Assembly: GCF_028868675.1 (NCBI RefSeq)
Contig: NZ_JAGWUA010000013.1
Location: forward strand, 1 to 47,658
DNA length: 47,658 nt
Source: Bradyrhizobium sp.
Lineage (GTDB): Bacteria; Pseudomonadota; Alphaproteobacteria; Rhizobiales; Xanthobacteraceae
Direction: 5' to 3'
This document shows, piece by piece, positions 17,534 to 27,063 of the stretch. Every line of letters starts with the position of its first letter. Position 1 is the stretch's first letter. A program made the position numbers and the translations under genes. The notes beneath the pieces were generated by a model. It worked only from the letters and a program-made list of their open reading frames with translations. It was not told the origin of the DNA and searched no databases.

Positions 17534-19066
17534 ATGGACAAGACCGGACAACCTGACCAGAACGCCCAACTCGATCTCGACCTGAACGGGAATTCGTCCT
17601 CCGCCGCGATCGAGCTGCAGGACGATCTGGAGGGCGATACGCTGCGCGAGGAATGCGGCGTCTTCGGCATCTACGGCCATCCCGACGCCGCCGCCATCAC
17701 CGCCCTCGGCCTCCACGCCCTCCAGCACCGCGGCCAGGAAGCAGCCGGCATCGTCTCCTTCGACGGCAACCGCTTCCACTCCGAACGACGCCTCGGTCTC
17801 GTCGGCGACACCTTCTCCCGCCGCGAGGTGATCGACCGCCTGCCCGGCAGCGTCGCCGTCGGCCATGTCCGCTACTCCACAACCGGCGCCACCATCCTGC
17901 GCAACGTGCAGCCGCTGTTCGCCGAACTGAACGCCGGCGGGCTGGCGGTCGCCCACAACGGCAACCTCACCAACGGCCTGACGCTGCGCCGTGAGCTCGT
18001 GAAGAACGGCGCCATGATGCAGTCGACCACCGACACCGAGGTGATCCTGCATCTGGTCGCGCAGTCCAAGCGCAACCGCTTCATCGAGCGCTATATCGAC
18101 GCGCTGCGCGCCATCGAGGGCGCCTATGCGCTGGTGTCGGTGACCAACAAGAAGCTGGTCGGCGCCCGCGATCCGCGCGGCATCCGCCCGCTCGTGCTCG
18201 GCGACCTCGACGGCTGCCCGATCCTGACGTCGGAGACCTGCGCGCTCGACATCATCGGCGCGCGCTTCGTGCGCGACATCGAGCCCGGCGAAGTCATCGT
18301 GTTCGACGAGAACGGCCAGGACATCCACAAGCCGTTCCCGCCGATGGCGCCGCGCCCCTGCATCTTCGAATACATCTACTTCTCGCGGCCCGACTCCATC
18401 GTCCACGGCCGCTCGGTCTATGAGGTGCGCAAGGCGTTTGGCGCGCAGCTCGCGAAGGAGAGCCACGTGCCCGTCGACGTCGTGGTGCCGGTGCCGGATT
18501 CCGGCGTACCCGCTGCGGTCGGCTACAGCCAGTATTCCGGCGTGCCGTTCGAGCTCGGCATCATCCGCAACCACTATGTCGGCCGCACCTTCATCCAGCC
18601 GACGCAGGCGATCCGCGAATCCGGTGTGCGCATGAAGCATTCGGCCAACCGCGCCGCAATCGAAGGCAAGCGCATCATCCTGATCGACGATTCGCTGGTA
18701 CGCGGCACCACCTCGAAGAAGATCGTGCGCATGATGCGCGATGCCGGTGCGACAGAAGTGCATTTCCGCCTCGCCTCGCCCCCGATCCTCTATCCCGACT
18801 ATTACGGCATCGACCTGCCCGACCGCGGCGGGCTCCTGGCGGCGACGCACTCGCTGGAGGAGATGCGCGAGATCATCGGCGCGGACTCACTCGCCTTCCT
18901 GTCGATCGACGGCATGTACCGCGCCATGGGCGAGCCCGGCCGCGACCCCGCCAATCCGAAATTCTCCGATCACTGCTTCACCGGAGCCTATCCGACCCAC
19001 CTCACCGACCAGACCCAGGTCGAGCCGCAGCCGCGGCAATTGTCGCTGCTGGCGGAAGCGAGCTGA
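17534..19066 (+). CDS. purF: Amidophosphoribosyltransferase
   Basis: First committed enzyme of purine synthesis: transfers ammonia from glutamine to PRPP to give phosphoribosylamine. The 510-residue protein has a propeptide of about 40 residues, then the glutaminase nucleophile Cys41 in EECGVFGIYG, which must be exposed by cleavage after Glu40. LQHRGQEAAGI and the phosphoribosyltransferase loop IILIDDSLVRGTTS (about residue 379-392) are present. A propeptide is typical of the Bacillus-type enzyme, in contrast to E. coli PurF. The gene follows cvpA closely on the same strand. Confidence 0.98.
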   Translation: MDKTGQPDQNAQLDLDLNGNSSSAAIELQDDLEGDTLREECGVFGIYGHPDAAAITALGLHALQHRGQEAAGIVSFDGNRFHSERRLGLVGDTFSRREVIDRLPGSVAVGHVRYSTTGATILRNVQPLFAELNAGGLAVAHNGNLTNGLTLRRELVKNGAMMQSTTDTEVILHLVAQSKRNRFIERYIDALRAIEGAYALVSVTNKKLVGARDPRGIRPLVLGDLDGCPILTSETCALDIIGARFVRDIEPGEVIVFDENGQDIHKPFPPMAPRPCIFEYIYFSRPDSIVHGRSVYEVRKAFGAQLAKESHVPVDVVVPVPDSGVPAAVGYSQYSGVPFELGIIRNHYVGRTFIQPTQAIRESGVRMKHSANRAAIEGKRIILIDDSLVRGTTSKKIVRMMRDAGATEVHFRLASPPILYPDYYGIDLPDRGGLLAATHSLEEMREIIGADSLAFLSIDGMYRAMGEPGRDPANPKFSDHCFTGAYPTHLTDQTQVEPQPRQLSLLAEAS

Positions 19067-19073
19067 CCTCGAC

Positions 19074-19142
19074 CGTCATTCCGGGGCGCGCGCAGCGCGT
19101 ATGGCTTCCGGGTTCGGTCCTTCGGACCGGCCCGGAATGACG
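19074..19142. repeat. Dispersed palindromic intergenic element
   Basis: The ends CGTCATTCCGGG and CCCGGAATGACG are perfect 12-bp inverted repeats. Inside are GCGCGCGCAGCGCG and a small hairpin GGTCC-TTC-GGACC. The type is common between genes in Bradyrhizobium chromosomes. It begins about eight bases after the purF stop and may act as a transcript end or RNA stabiliser. Confidence 0.75.
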
Positions 19143-19189
19143 ATGAGGTGGGCCTTGTCCCTGCGCCTCACCTCTGCAATACCCCCGCC

Positions 19190-19930
19190 ATGACAAAACC
19201 CCTCGCCTCCCGCATCGCTCTCGTCACCGGCGCCTCGCGCGGCATCGGCTTCGCCGCCGCTCGTGCGCTGGCGAAGGCCGGCGCTCACATCGTCGCGGTG
19301 GCGCGCACGCAGGGCGGGCTCGAGGAACTCGACGACGATATCCGGAAGGACGGTGGCAGCGCGACGCTGGTGCCGCTCAACCTCACCGATTTCGACGGCA
19401 TCGCACGGCTCGGTGCGGCGCTGCACGAGCGCCACGGCAGGCTCGACATCCTGCTCGGCAACGCGGGCGCGCTCGGTCCCTCCTCGCCGCTCGGCCATAT
19501 CGAGCTCAAGACCTTCACCGACGTCATGGCCGTCAACGTCTCGGCGAATTTCCAGCTCATCCGCTGCATGGAGCCGCTGCTCAGGCAGTCCGATGCCGGC
19601 CGCGCCGTGTTCGTCACCTCGGGCGCGGCGAGCAAGGCGACCGCCTATCTCGGTCCCTATGCGGCCTCGAAGGCCGCGCTGGAGACGCTGGCGCGGACCT
19701 GGGCGCGGGAGACCGCGAGCACGAACATTCGCATCAACCTGTTCAATCCCGGCCCGATCCGCACCCGCATGCGCGCCGCGCTGTTTCCGGGCGAGGATCC
19801 GATGACGCTGGACACGCCCGAGCAGGTCGCCGAGCTCATCGTGCCGATGTGCTCGCCCGAGTGGAGCGAGACCGGCAAGCTCTACGACTACAAGAGTCGC
19901 ACGCTCCTGAGCTTCCAGCTTCCGGCTTGA
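19190..19930 (+). CDS. Short-chain dehydrogenase/reductase
   Basis: NAD(P)-dependent oxidoreductase of 246 residues with the classical SDR motifs: TGASRGIG cofactor loop near residue 13-20, NAGALG, the active-site YAASK (Tyr and Lys present) and FNPGPIRTRM after the catalytic region. Ser of the triad lies in VFVTSGAASK. The start ATG directly precedes TKPLASRIALVTGA; an ATG 42 bases upstream would lie next to the palindromic repeat and add no family residues. The substrate cannot be told; YciK-like oxidoreductases are the nearest type by feel. Confidence 0.9.
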   Translation: MTKPLASRIALVTGASRGIGFAAARALAKAGAHIVAVARTQGGLEELDDDIRKDGGSATLVPLNLTDFDGIARLGAALHERHGRLDILLGNAGALGPSSPLGHIELKTFTDVMAVNVSANFQLIRCMEPLLRQSDAGRAVFVTSGAASKATAYLGPYAASKAALETLARTWARETASTNIRINLFNPGPIRTRMRAALFPGEDPMTLDTPEQVAELIVPMCSPEWSETGKLYDYKSRTLLSFQLPA

Positions 19931-20008
19931 TTGACTTCCATCCGTTCGCGCGATTGACTGCCGGATCCCAAGCGGCAGCAGGCCGCAGCAAAAAAACGGG
20001 AGGACGCC

Positions 20009-21163
20009 ATGGCGCCGCGGCTCGATCGTGCCTGCCTGTCACGGGCAATCGCACGCCTCTCCACATCGATCGCGATCTGCGTCGCAAGCCTGGCGGTCGC
20101 GGCACTGTCGCCGCGCACGGCCGACGCCGGCGACGTCCCGGCTTTCGCGGTCGAGGCGTCCTGGCCAAAACCTCTTCCGAACAACTGGATCCTCGGCCAG
20201 GTCGGCGGCATCACCGTCGACTGGCAGGGCCATATCTGGGTCATCCATCGCCCGCGCTCGCTGACCGACGACGAGAAGGGCGCCACCCTCAATCCGCCGC
20301 GCTCGAAGTGCTGCGTGCCGGCGCCTCCGGTGCTGGAGTTCGACGCCGACGGCAATCTGCTGCGGTCGTGGGGCGGCCCGGGCCAAGGCTATGAATGGGT
20401 CGGCCGCGAGCATGGCATCGAGGTCGACGAGCGCGGCTTCGTCTGGATCGGCGGCAACGCGGACAACGACAACGCCATCCTCAAATTTACCCTCGACGGC
20501 AAGTTCGTCGCCCAGATCGGCCAGATCGCGCCGAGCAAGGGCAGCAATGACACGACCCAGCTCGGCAAGCCGGCCGAGACCGCGATCGACAAGGACGCCA
20601 ACGAGATCTACGTCGCCGACGGCTACGGCAATCGCCGCGTCATCGTGTTCGACGCCAGCACGCTCGCCTACAAGCGGCATTGGGGCGCCTACGGCAACAA
20701 GCCGACCGACGACAGGCAGGGCCCTTACGATCCCAAGGCGCCGGTCGCCCAGCAATTCGGTAATCCCGTGCATTGCGTGAAGATCGCCAATGACGGCCTC
20801 GTCTATGTCTGCGACCGCATCAACGACCGGATCCAGGTGTTCCGAAAGGACGGCACGTTCGTGAAGGAGTGGTTCTACGAGAAGAACACACTCGGAAATG
20901 GTGCCGTCTGGGACGTCGCGATCTGGCCGGATGCAAAGCAGACGTATCTGCTCAGCGCCGACGGCGAGAACAACGAGATCAGGGTGCTGAGGCGGGAGGA
21001 CGGTGCCGTGGTCGGCAGCTTCGGCCGGAGCGGCCGCAACGCCGGACAATTCCACTGGGTCCATGCCATCGCGGTGGACGCCAAGGGCAACGTCTACACC
21101 GCCGAAGTCGACAATGCGAAGCGTATCCAGAAGTTTAAGCTTACCTCGAGCGCCCTACCATAA
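20009..21163 (+). CDS. Secreted NHL-repeat beta-propeller protein
   Basis: A 384-residue exported protein. The N-terminus has a signal peptide ending near ADAGDV. The rest is built from NHL-like repeats, each with a hydrophobic strand then a G-x-hydrophobic-Y/W-V-A/D pattern: GGITVDWQGHIWVIHR, HGIEVDERGFVWIGG, TAIDKDANEIYVADGYGN, HCVKIANDGLVYVCDR and HAIAVDAKGNVYTAEVDN. This predicts a six-bladed propeller in the periplasm. Such domains bind ligands or proteins, or form hydrolase scaffolds; no catalytic residues can be assigned. GGGAGG lies just before the ATG. No neighbour suggests a specific pathway. Confidence 0.85.
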   Translation: MAPRLDRACLSRAIARLSTSIAICVASLAVAALSPRTADAGDVPAFAVEASWPKPLPNNWILGQVGGITVDWQGHIWVIHRPRSLTDDEKGATLNPPRSKCCVPAPPVLEFDADGNLLRSWGGPGQGYEWVGREHGIEVDERGFVWIGGNADNDNAILKFTLDGKFVAQIGQIAPSKGSNDTTQLGKPAETAIDKDANEIYVADGYGNRRVIVFDASTLAYKRHWGAYGNKPTDDRQGPYDPKAPVAQQFGNPVHCVKIANDGLVYVCDRINDRIQVFRKDGTFVKEWFYEKNTLGNGAVWDVAIWPDAKQTYLLSADGENNEIRVLRREDGAVVGSFGRSGRNAGQFHWVHAIAVDAKGNVYTAEVDNAKRIQKFKLTSSALP

Positions 21164-21280
21164 ACGCATTGCCGGACGCTCTCAGACAGGCTATCGGAAC
21201 CGCCGGGATCGTCCCGATCCGCCGAAGGTGAAAGGCTCCTGCAAGAGAGCCGTCCCGGCCCCAATAGTTGGAGGAAATAC

Positions 21281-22507
21281 ATGAAGAAGACTGCCGCGTG
21301 GCGCTATGCCGCGCTTCTGAGCTGCGCCGGCCTGGGCTTCGCCAATTCGGCCTACGCCCAGGACAAGACCGTCAAGATCGGCGTGTTGAACGACATGTCG
21401 AGCCTCTATGCCGACATCGGCGGCCCCAATTCAGTGGTCGCGGTCAAGATGGCGATCGAGGATTCCGGCCTGACCAAGAAGGGCTGGAAGATCGACGTGG
21501 TCAGCGGCGATCACCAGAACAAGCCCGACGTGGGCGTCAACATCACCCGGCAGTGGATCGACACCGAGAAGGTCGACGCGATCGCCGACACGCCGAACTC
21601 GGGCGTGGCGCTCGCGGTGAGCAACATCGTCAAGGAAAAGAACGCGGTGCTGCTCAATTCCGGCGCTGCGACCGCCGCCCTGACCGGCGCGGCCTGCACG
21701 CCGAACACCGTCTCGTTCACCTACGACACCTACATGCTCGCCACCGGCACCGGCAAGGCGCTGACCAAGGCGGGCGGTGACAGCTGGTTCTTCCTGACCG
21801 CGGACTACGCCTTCGGCCAGCAACTGGAACGCGATACCTCGGCCGTCGTCACCGCGAACGGCGGCAAGGTGCTCGGCGGCGTCAAGCACCCGCTCAACAC
21901 CTCCGACTTCTCCTCCTTCCTGCTGCAGGCGCAGTCCTCGAAGGCCAAGGTGATCGGGCTTGCCAACGCCGGCGGCGACACCACCAACGCGATCAAGCAG
22001 GCTGCCGAATTCGGCATCGTGCAGGGCGGACAGAAGCTCGCGGCGCTGCTGCTGTTCATCAACGACGTGCACTCGCTCGGCCTGAAGACCGCGCAGGGCC
22101 TGACGTTCACGGAATCCTTCTACTGGGACATGAACGACAACACCCGCGCCTTTTCCAAGCGGTTCGCGGCCCTGGCGAGCAAGAACGCGATGCCCTCGAT
22201 GACGCAGGCCGGCAACTACGCCATGGTGCTGCATTATCTGAAGGCGATGGAAGCGCTCGGCGGCAATCCGCATGACGGCGCCAAGGTGGTAGCCAAGATG
22301 AAGGAGCTGCCGACCGACGATCCGCTGTTCGGCAAGGGCCCGCTGCGCGCCGACGGCCGCCGCCTCATCCCGGCCTATCTGTTCGAGGTGAAGAAGCCCG
22401 AAGAGTCGAAGGGACCGTGGGACTACTACAAGCAGATCGCCACCATCTCCGCGGAAGACGCCGCCAAGCCGCTCGCCCAGAGCGATTGCCCGCTGGTCAA
22501 GAAATAA
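21281..22507 (+). CDS. Branched-chain amino acid-type ABC substrate-binding protein (orphan)
   Basis: A 408-residue periplasmic binding protein of the Leu/Ile/Val type I fold. A signal peptide ends at ANSAYAQDK; mature KTVKIGVLNDMSSLYADIGG is the family start. No permease or ATPase gene is adjacent. It is a close paralogue of the binding protein in the liv operon further along the window: both share GDHQNKPD/ADHQNKPD, SDFSSFLLQAQ/ADFSSFLLQAQ, KMKELPTDDPLFGKG and the ending CPLVKK. It may supply the same LivHMGF machinery with another ligand. GGAGG lies at ideal distance from the ATG, and a strong terminator follows, so it is its own transcription unit. Confidence 0.93.
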   Translation: MKKTAAWRYAALLSCAGLGFANSAYAQDKTVKIGVLNDMSSLYADIGGPNSVVAVKMAIEDSGLTKKGWKIDVVSGDHQNKPDVGVNITRQWIDTEKVDAIADTPNSGVALAVSNIVKEKNAVLLNSGAATAALTGAACTPNTVSFTYDTYMLATGTGKALTKAGGDSWFFLTADYAFGQQLERDTSAVVTANGGKVLGGVKHPLNTSDFSSFLLQAQSSKAKVIGLANAGGDTTNAIKQAAEFGIVQGGQKLAALLLFINDVHSLGLKTAQGLTFTESFYWDMNDNTRAFSKRFAALASKNAMPSMTQAGNYAMVLHYLKAMEALGGNPHDGAKVVAKMKELPTDDPLFGKGPLRADGRRLIPAYLFEVKKPEESKGPWDYYKQIATISAEDAAKPLAQSDCPLVKK

Positions 22508-22534
22508 CGACACGGCGAGCCGGTCTCGACGACG

Positions 22535-22561
22535 AAATGCCCGGCCTCGCGCCGGGCATTT
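22535..22561 (+). terminator. Intrinsic terminator between the binding protein and der
   Basis: An 11-bp perfect stem, AAATGCCCGGC against GCCGGGCATTT, with loop CTCGC. The A/T ends allow it to work for both converging transcripts (binding protein on plus, der on minus). Confidence 0.8.
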
Positions 22562-22603
22562 ACGTTCTGGCGGCTTGCGCCGGCGCCTCGCCGGCCTCCC
22601 CGC

Positions 22604-23983
22604 TCACGACAGCCGCTTGCGCTTGTGCGCGAACGGATTGGCTTTTTCGCGCAGCGTGATCCGGACCGGCGTTCCCGGCAGTTCGAAGGTATCGCGCAGC
22701 GAGTTGGTCAGATAGCGCAGATAGGCCTGCGGCACCGCATCGGCGCGCGAGCAGAACAGCACGAAGCTTGGCGGCCGCGCCTTGGTCTGGGTGATGTAGT
22801 TCAGCTTCAGCCTGCGGCCGGATACCGCGGGCGGCGGGTTGGCCTGGATCGCCTGCTCGAACCAGCGGTTCAGCGCCGAGGTCGGCACGCGCCGGTTCCA
22901 GATCGCATAGGCGTCCTGGATCGCGGCCATCAGCCGATCGATGCCTTCGCCCATCAGGCCGGACACCGCGACGATCGGCACGCCCTTGACCTGCGGCAGC
23001 CAGTGATCGGCGTCCCGGCGCAACGCAGAGATCGCGCCGCCTCCCTTGCTCTCCATCAGGTCCCATTTGTTCACGGCGATCACGATGGCGCGGCCCTCGC
23101 GTTCGATCAGATCGGCGATGCGCAGGTCCTGCTCCTCGAAGCGGTTCTGTGCGTCCATCATGAGCACGACGACCTCGGCGAAGCGCACGGCACGCAGCGC
23201 GTCCGCGACCGAGAGCTTCTCCAGCTTCTCCTCGATGCGCGAGCGCCGGCGCAGCCCGGCCGTGTCGAACACGCGGAAGTCGCGCCCCTTCCAGGCGATC
23301 TCGACGGCAATGGAATCGCGCGTGGTGCCGGCCTCAGGGCTCGTCAGCAGGCGCTCCTCGCCGAGCAGATGGTTGATCAGCGTCGACTTGCCGGCATTGG
23401 GCCGGCCGACGATCGCGACCCGGATCGGGCGCTTTGCGGCCTCCTCCTCCGACTGCGGCGCGTCGTCCTCGACCGCCTCCTCGGCAGGCTCCGGCATCAG
23501 CTTGCTGAGCGCATCGTAGAGTTCGCCCATGCCTTCGCCGTGCTCGGCGGAAACCTGGATGGGATCGCCGAGCCCGAGCGCGAACGCCTCCATCGCGCCG
23601 GCATCGCCATGCTTGCCCTCGCTCTTGTTGGCGAGCAGCAGCACCGGCTTGTCGGCGCGGCGAGCGAAATCGGCGAACGCGCGGTCGTTGGGCGTGAGGC
23701 CGGCGCGAGCGTCGATCACGAACATCAGCGCATCGGCCTGCGCGATCGCGGTTTCCGTCTGCTCCTGCATGCGCGCGGTGAGCGAGCCCCTGGCGCCCTC
23801 GTCGAGGCCGGCGGTGTCGATCACGATGAAGGCGAGATCGCCGAGCTTGCCCTCGCCCTCGCGACGGTCGCGCGTCACGCCGGGGAGATCATCGACCAGC
23901 GCGAGTTTCTGCCCCACCAGCCGGTTGAACAGCGTCGACTTGCCGACATTGGGCCGGCCGATGATGGCAATGGTAAAGGACAT
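22604..23983 (-). CDS. der: Ribosome assembly GTPase Der (EngA)
   Basis: Essential double GTPase for 50S subunit maturation. The 459 residues hold two G domains in tandem: the first P-loop GRPNVGKS (9-16) with DTAGL, and the second GRPNAGKS (193-200) with DTAGL and NKWD, followed by the C-terminal KH-like domain ([35 protein letters not shown]). An acidic linker of about 20 residues joins the domains. It is the last gene after the YfgM-like and lipoprotein genes on the same strand. Confidence 0.98.
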   Translation of the reverse strand: MSFTIAIIGRPNVGKSTLFNRLVGQKLALVDDLPGVTRDRREGEGKLGDLAFIVIDTAGLDEGARGSLTARMQEQTETAIAQADALMFVIDARAGLTPNDRAFADFARRADKPVLLLANKSEGKHGDAGAMEAFALGLGDPIQVSAEHGEGMGELYDALSKLMPEPAEEAVEDDAPQSEEEAAKRPIRVAIVGRPNAGKSTLINHLLGEERLLTSPEAGTTRDSIAVEIAWKGRDFRVFDTAGLRRRSRIEEKLEKLSVADALRAVRFAEVVVLMMDAQNRFEEQDLRIADLIEREGRAIVIAVNKWDLMESKGGGAISALRRDADHWLPQVKGVPIVAVSGLMGEGIDRLMAAIQDAYAIWNRRVPTSALNRWFEQAIQANPPPAVSGRRLKLNYITQTKARPPSFVLFCSRADAVPQAYLRYLTNSLRDTFELPGTPVRITLREKANPFAHKRKRLS

Positions 23984-24032
23984 CGGTCATTCGTGCGCTG
24001 CCGGAGCGGCGCCTGTCAATGCAGGGAAAGGA

Positions 24033-24587
24033 TCAGCGCTGGAAACTGCCGCTCGGCAGCGGAGCCGGGAACGGCGCAGGCGCCTGCTGCTGCGTGGTCT
24101 GGGCGGATTGCGCCGGCGGGGCCGCCGCCTGCGCCGGCTGGTCGGGCGGTGGCGCGGTGGTGCGCTTGCGGACGATCTTGTGCTTCGGCGGCGGCGGAGC
24201 CGCGGGCTGCGCCTCCTCGGGCATGGCCTCGCCGTCCGGCTCGGCGGCCGGCGTCGCGGCCTGCTTGGTCTTCTTCGACTTGGCGGCCTTGGACGATGTC
24301 GGCGCCTCGGGCGGAATCGCCGGGGCCGCATCCGTGCTCGATTGATCCTGCTGTTGCGCGCCCTTGTAGAGCTCCTTCGGCACGCCCTGCTCCAGGCCCG
24401 GCACGCCCTCGGGGAAGACCGGCTTGCGCTCGCCGGGCAGCTTCTTCTTGGTGTCGAGGAAGTCCATGAGGTCGCTCGGGTCGAATCCGCCGCTGGAGCA
24501 GCCGCCAAGCACACCCGAGAACGCGATCAGGACGACGGCTGCGATCAGGCGGGGCGCGCGGCGCATCTTCTGGTCTCTCAGGGCCAT
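24033..24587 (-). CDS. Small Pro/Ala-rich lipoprotein
   Basis: A 184-residue exported lipoprotein. The signal is RLIAAVVLIAFSGVLGGC with a good lipobox (VLGGC), followed by SSGGFDPSDLMDFLDTKKKLPGERKPVFPEGVPGLEQGVP, a short conserved-looking head. From about residue 80 the chain is Ala/Pro/Lys/Gln-rich and probably disordered, spanning the periplasm from its lipid anchor. It begins 15 bases after the YfgM-like gene and ends 49 bases before der, where E. coli carries bamB. No PQQ-propeller is present here, so it is not BamB. A second ATG seven codons in is an equally good start. Confidence 0.8.
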   Translation of the reverse strand: MALRDQKMRRAPRLIAAVVLIAFSGVLGGCSSGGFDPSDLMDFLDTKKKLPGERKPVFPEGVPGLEQGVPKELYKGAQQQDQSSTDAAPAIPPEAPTSSKAAKSKKTKQAATPAAEPDGEAMPEEAQPAAPPPPKHKIVRKRTTAPPPDQPAQAAAPPAQSAQTTQQQAPAPFPAPLPSGSFQR

Positions 24588-24602
24588 CGGCTCTCGATCA
24601 GT

Positions 24603-25256
24603 TCAGCTCTTGGCGACGGGCGGCAGCAGCGCCTGCAGCGCTTCCGCGCGCGAGCGCAATCCCGGCGGCGTCTCGCCGTCCTCGGCAATCGCATCCAGCC
24701 ATTTGCGCGCCGCGGCCGTGTCACCGTTGCGCCAGGCCGACAGCGCCAGCATCTCGCGTGCGGTGTGACGGAAGGTCGAGCCGGGCGCCGCGGACGCCTC
24801 CAGGCGCTGCTGCATGTCGGCATAGCTCGCGCTGTCGAGCACGAGCCCCGCGGCGCGAATCCTCGCCAGCGCCTGCTGCTCGGAGCCGACGCTGCGGTCG
24901 GCGGCGATGTCGTCATACAGCTTGACGGCGGCCTTGGGGTCGCGCGCAGCAGCCTCCGCCGCGGCGCGCAGCCGCGCCAGCGTGCGATAGCCGGAGGGCG
25001 CGTTCGCGGCGAGCGCGTTGAACGCCGCCTCGGCCTCGGCGTGCTTGCTCTGCTCGGACAGTTCGGCGGCCTTTTCGAAGGCGGCGCCGGCCTCGGCGGC
25101 CTTCTGGGCCTCCAGATACTGATAGCCACGCCAGCCTCCGACGCCGGCGACGATCAGCACCATCAGGCCGATGATGTAGATCGAATACCTGTCCCACAGC
25201 TTCTTGAGCTGTTCGCGACGTACTTCCTCGTCGACTTCGTCAAATAATTCAGACAC
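24603..25256 (-). CDS. YfgM-like TPR membrane protein
   Basis: A 217-residue protein with a cytoplasmic N-terminus (MSELFDEVDEEVRREQLKKLW), one TM helix (YIIGLMVLIVAGVGGW, about 31-46) and a periplasmic TPR-like helical domain. E. coli YfgM is the matching architecture: it attaches to SecYEG and hands exported proteins to periplasmic chaperones. The pairing with der (yfgM-bamB-der in E. coli) strengthens the call. Repeats such as AEAAFNALAANAPSGYRTLARLR fit TPR helices. It is the first gene of the YfgM-lipoprotein-Der operon, with a gene-free stretch of about 170 bases before it. Confidence 0.88.
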   Translation of the reverse strand: MSELFDEVDEEVRREQLKKLWDRYSIYIIGLMVLIVAGVGGWRGYQYLEAQKAAEAGAAFEKAAELSEQSKHAEAEAAFNALAANAPSGYRTLARLRAAAEAAARDPKAAVKLYDDIAADRSVGSEQQALARIRAAGLVLDSASYADMQQRLEASAAPGSTFRHTAREMLALSAWRNGDTAAARKWLDAIAEDGETPPGLRSRAEALQALLPPVAKS

Positions 25257-25425
25257 TTAAGCTAACCCCATCCCCGGTCGGGAGCACGCGTCAAGGCGCC
25301 CGCATGAGACCACCCGTCCCCGCGTGGCGGCGGCGATACCCTATCGATATGGCGGTGGCAAGGCAAAGCTAGCCGGATCAAGGCGTTAACGGCCCCACCG
25401 AGGCCCCCGGCGCCGTCGCGGCCCC

Positions 25426-27021
25426 TCAAGCTCCCACCATCGTCTCCCGCAGCTGCCGCTTCAGCACCTTGCCGTTGGCGTTGCGCGGCAGCGGCTCGGC
25501 GGTGACGGCCATGGTCTCCGGCACCTTGTAGTCGGACAGCCGCTCGGCGCACCAGGCGCGCAAGCTCTCGCCCGCCACCGGCTCGCGCGTGACCACCACG
25601 GCGTGGACGCGCTCCCCCAGCACCGGACAGGGTTTTGCGATGATGGCGCTCTCGACCACCGCGGGATGGCCGGCCAGCACGGATTCCACCTCGGCAGAAT
25701 AGATCTTCAAGCCGCCGCGGTTGATCATGTCCTTCTGGCGATCGAACACGCGGACGAAATTGTCGGCATCGACCGAACCGAGATCGCCGGAATGCCAGAA
25801 GCCAGCGGTAAAGCTTTCGGCCGTCGCCCTGGGGTTATTCCAATAGCCCTTGATCACGGAGGCGCCGCGGATCCAGAGCTCGCCGACCTCGCCGGCCGGC
25901 AGTTCGCGCCCGTCCGCCCCCATCGCAACGATCCGCGCGCCGGGACAGGGCAGGCCGACGCTGTCGATATGGTCAGCCGTGAGCTCGCCCGGCATGATGG
26001 TCGAGGGCGACGTCGTCTCGGTCGCGCCATAGCAGTTCATCAGCTTCAGCCCGGGGATTCTGGTCTTCAGCTTCTCGATGGTCGCGATCGGCATCGGTGC
26101 GCCGCCGAAGCCGCCGATGCGCCAGCTCGACAGGTCGTAGCTCTCGAAATCCGGCTGCAGCAGGCAGAGATTGTACATCGCCGGCACCATCACCGTGTAG
26201 GTGACGCGCTCGCGCGCGGCGAGCTTGAGATAGTCGGCCGCCTTGAACTCGGCCATGATGATCAGCGCACCCGCGCAGCGCACCATGGTGGTGATGTTGG
26301 CCACCACGCCCGTGACATGGCCGAGCGGCACCGCCGCGATGGAGCGATCGGCTGCCGTGAGCTGCAGGCACGACACGAACACCATCGAGGAATGGACGAT
26401 GTTGCAATGGGCGAGCATCGCACCCTTCGGCTTTCCGGTGGTGCCCGAGGTGTAGAGGATCATCGCGGTGTCCTCTTCGGCGACTTCGACGGGCGCCGAT
26501 GCGGGCGCATTGTCGGCGAGCCCGGCGAAGCCCGACAGGCGCGGGTCGTCATCGATCGCGATGCGATGGACGAGTTCGGGAACCTCGCGCGGCTCCGGCA
26601 GGCGTTCGGCGAGCGCGGCCTCGTGGATCAGGAGCCTTGCGCCGCAATCGGTCAGCACATAGGCGATCTCGGGCTTCTGCTGGCGGGTACCGAGCAGCAC
26701 CGTGACGAGACCTTCATGGGCGGCGGCGAACAGGATCAGCGGAAATGCGATCCGGTTGCCGAGCAGGATGGCGACGCGGTCGCCGCGCTGCAGGCCGAGC
26801 TTGCGGAAGCCGGTCGCGATCCGTGCCGCGCGCTCCACGGTCTGGCGCCAGGTCAGCCGGGCCTCGCTGCAGATCAGCGCCTCGCCGTCGGGACGGCTGG
26901 CCGCCGCGTCAGCGACCATTGTCCAGAGGTCCGCCGGCCGCTCGGAGAACGCCGGCACCACGCGATCGCCGAAGCGCGCCTCGAGCCGCATCGGCGGGAT
27001 GAAAGGCTGCGACCAGTCCAT
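25426..27021 (-). CDS. Acyl-CoA synthetase (AMP-forming)
   Basis: ATP-dependent ligase of the ANL family that activates a carboxylic acid as its adenylate, then thioester. The 531 residues contain the P-loop-like LYTSGTTGKPKGAML, the NCYGATETTSPS region, GELWIRGASVIKGYWNNP, the hinge WHSGDLGSVDADNFVRVFDRQKDMINRGG and the C-terminal catalytic lysine in NANGKVLKR. Substrate cannot be fixed; a medium- or long-chain fatty acid or an aryl acid are possible. It lies 42 bases after the NnrU-like gene on the same strand. Confidence 0.95.
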   Translation of the reverse strand: MDWSQPFIPPMRLEARFGDRVVPAFSERPADLWTMVADAAASRPDGEALICSEARLTWRQTVERAARIATGFRKLGLQRGDRVAILLGNRIAFPLILFAAAHEGLVTVLLGTRQQKPEIAYVLTDCGARLLIHEAALAERLPEPREVPELVHRIAIDDDPRLSGFAGLADNAPASAPVEVAEEDTAMILYTSGTTGKPKGAMLAHCNIVHSSMVFVSCLQLTAADRSIAAVPLGHVTGVVANITTMVRCAGALIIMAEFKAADYLKLAARERVTYTVMVPAMYNLCLLQPDFESYDLSSWRIGGFGGAPMPIATIEKLKTRIPGLKLMNCYGATETTSPSTIMPGELTADHIDSVGLPCPGARIVAMGADGRELPAGEVGELWIRGASVIKGYWNNPRATAESFTAGFWHSGDLGSVDADNFVRVFDRQKDMINRGGLKIYSAEVESVLAGHPAVVESAIIAKPCPVLGERVHAVVVTREPVAGESLRAWCAERLSDYKVPETMAVTAEPLPRNANGKVLKRQLRETMVGA

Positions 27022-27063
27022 CGGAACGCTTCCTGCTCTTGTTGTCGTCGTTTTCGGCCGGTG

